This document shows, one piece after another, positions 24,750 through 25,851 of a DNA stretch of 25,851 nt. How positions within the stretch are numbered: position 1 is the first letter of the stretch; each line of letters begins with the position of its first letter. The translations under genes and the position numbers were made by a program. Source of the stretch: Oribacterium sp. Lineage in GTDB: Bacteria > Bacillota_A > Clostridia > Lachnospirales > Lachnospiraceae. The stretch is taken from positions 1 through 25,851 of the forward strand of contig JAGAXP010000019.1 of NCBI GenBank assembly GCA_017940955.1, given 5' to 3'. The notes under the pieces are model-generated. The model was not told where the DNA came from, did not search any database, and saw only the letters and a program-made list of their open reading frames with translations.

Positions 24750-25481
24750 ATGAGAATATGGGCGCACAGGGGCTGCAGTTTGAGATATCCTGAAAATACA
24801 CTGACAGCTTTCAGGAAAGCAATGGAACTAAAAGATCTCACAGGTATCGAAACGGATATCCAGTTGTCAAAAGACGGTCACATAATGATCATGCATGATG
24901 AGACTCTGAATCGGACAACGGATGGAACGGGTGAGCTCAGAAACTACACCCTGGAAGAATTGAAAAATATGAAAATAGATGCAGGAGATGGCAGAGTTGA
25001 AAGAATCCCTACCGTGGAAGAACTCCTGGACTTGCTTGAATCTCGTCTTAAGGCAGGAACATTGAAACTGAACCTCGAACTAAAAAACAGCAATATCCGT
25101 TATGAGGGCATGGAGCAGAAGATAGTGGAGCTTATTCACCAAAGAGGTCTGGAGCATGCCATCGTGTACTCATCCTTCTACGGCAAATCCCTGAACCTAA
25201 TTCGTGAACTTGATTATGAGGCTGAGATCGGCATCCTCGACCGCTACACCTCCGACTGCCTGTTCAAAATCCGTGGCGGTGTCAATGCTGACGCCCTACA
25301 TCCGGAATTCAGATCCATCGACAGCACACTTGATGAATTACAGGGCTACACCGTCAGAGCCTGGGGTAGCGGCCGTCTGTTCCCGGAACAGCCAAGCGGA
25401 AACAGGTTGAATCTCACAGCCCTGGAAGTCAAAGGAATCACCGATATAATACTGAACGAGCCAGAAGTATATGTTTCCTGA
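24750..25481 (+). CDS. Glycerophosphodiester phosphodiesterase (GDPD family)
   Basis: A 243-aa enzyme that hydrolyses glycerophosphodiesters to glycerol-3-phosphate and an alcohol. Catalytic motifs are complete: His6-Arg7-Gly8 with PENT (14-17), Glu34 and Asp36 (IETDIQLSKDG), and His49-Asp50 (MHDETLNRTTDGTG). LNLELKNS and the C-terminal VRAWG segment are also typical, the latter usually VNxWT. No signal peptide is present, so it is cytoplasmic, like UgpQ. GGAG (24740-24743) precedes the ATG. No glycerol-3-phosphate transporter is nearby. Phospholipid head-group recycling is the likely role. Confidence 0.92.
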   Translation: MRIWAHRGCSLRYPENTLTAFRKAMELKDLTGIETDIQLSKDGHIMIMHDETLNRTTDGTGELRNYTLEELKNMKIDAGDGRVERIPTVEELLDLLESRLKAGTLKLNLELKNSNIRYEGMEQKIVELIHQRGLEHAIVYSSFYGKSLNLIRELDYEAEIGILDRYTSDCLFKIRGGVNADALHPEFRSIDSTLDELQGYTVRAWGSGRLFPEQPSGNRLNLTALEVKGITDIILNEPEVYVS

Positions 25482-25612
25482 ATTATATAAAAATTCTAAA
25501 TTAAAGTTTGATACCTTCTGACTTCGTGCTGCTATTTCTATGTTATAGTAACAGTTCAGCCTGTGAACCATGGTGTACGAATGAGTAGTAGATATTCAAG
25601 TTCTGCTGCTCC
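25482..25612. other. Intergenic gap with no recognised feature
   Basis: A/T-rich DNA between the phosphodiesterase stop and the repeat array. I see no terminator with a T-run and no supported gene. Confidence 0.5.
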
Positions 25613-25851
25613 ATGACCCAAAACTCTAAAATCCGGAAATGAGTCATTGCTAAGTCCGATTCTACATGACTCATATCATCAAAACACCAGATATGAGTCA
25701 ATGCCAAGTCCGATTCTACATGACTCATATCATCAAAACACCAGATATGAGTCAATGCCAAGTCTGATTCTCCATGACTCATATCATCAAAACACCAGAT
25801 ATGAGTCAATGTCAAGTCTGATTCTCCATGACTCATATCATCAAAACACCA
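25613..25851. repeat. 54-bp tandem hairpin array, cut by the window end
   Basis: Units start at 25613 (53 bp, divergent), 25666, 25720, 25774 and 25828 (partial), with an exact 54-bp period after the first. Each pairs TGACTCATAT with ATATGAGTCA around a 14-nt loop (CATCAAAACACCAG), followed by a linker (ATGYCAAGTYYGATTCTMC). The first unit begins ATGACCCAAA, the form used in the repeats at 9086-9185. The array continues past the end of the window. Confidence 0.92.

Noticed and set aside
25543..25836. 97-aa minus-strand frame with an 18-residue repeat (MSHGESDLALTHIWCFDD)
   Set aside because: It is a by-product of the 54-bp array, with no ribosome site and no folded-protein look. It should be revisited only if the frame continues into a conserved gene beyond the window.
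25613..25851. CRISPR array
   Set aside because: The linkers between the hairpins are conserved, not variable, and no cas gene is present.

Overview
The window (about 42-44% G+C by eye) looks like the chromosome of an anaerobic Firmicute of the Lachnospiraceae (Butyrivibrio/Pseudobutyrivibrio type). This is inferred from family content: many lipoproteins with LxGC/TSC lipoboxes, a hybrid histidine kinase with REC and HPt domains, an HD-GYP response regulator, zinc-ribbon membrane proteins and strong AGGAGG ribosome sites. No rRNA, tRNA, phage or insertion-sequence gene was found. Every gene reads on the + strand.

Layout. (1) 1-2577: a TRAM-less RlmD-type 23S rRNA uracil methyltransferase overlaps an alpha/beta-hydrolase lipoprotein and ends at an intrinsic terminator. 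(2) 2741-9050: a very large zinc-ribbon membrane protein (1102 aa) and two lipoproteins of unknown function, separated by hairpin-rich intergenic DNA. (3) 9086-9870: a pair of 53-bp hairpin repeats, then a MazE/MazF-like toxin-antitoxin pair with a palindrome over its likely promoter. (4) 9995-20277: a tightly packed signalling cluster. In order it holds a single-domain RelA/SpoT alarmone synthetase, a hybrid histidine kinase (TTG start), a lipoprotein solute-binding protein split by one in-frame amber codon, a REC-HD-GYP regulator, an MscS channel fused to extracytoplasmic sensor regions, and a zinc-ribbon PrsW-type membrane protease. It ends at a perfect 42-nt palindromic terminator. (5) 20379-25481: a double zinc-ribbon membrane protein, a six-unit 63-bp hairpin array, a lipoprotein with a decapeptide-repeat linker and a SPOR-like segment, a DUF1653 protein and a glycerophosphodiester phosphodiesterase. 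(6) 25613-25851: a 54-bp hairpin array that runs off the window end.

How it may work together (inference): the central cluster joins an envelope or ligand signal (solute-binding lipoprotein, Cache-like kinase sensor, sensor-gated channel, intramembrane protease) to two second messengers, (p)ppGpp and cyclic di-GMP. No sugar-transport permeases lie near the solute-binding protein, which favours a sensing role over transport.

The most unusual non-coding content is a set of at least four hairpin repeat families. They are the GACACGCA/TGCGTGTC hairpins (one solo copy and a six-unit array), the TGACYCA/TGAGTCA hairpins (a pair near 9.1 kb and an array at the end), the GGGGACGG/CCGTCCCC REP-like elements (three sites), and a triplication of the 3' end of the solute-binding gene. 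The most unusual proteins are the sensor-MscS fusion and the 1102-aa zinc-ribbon protein.
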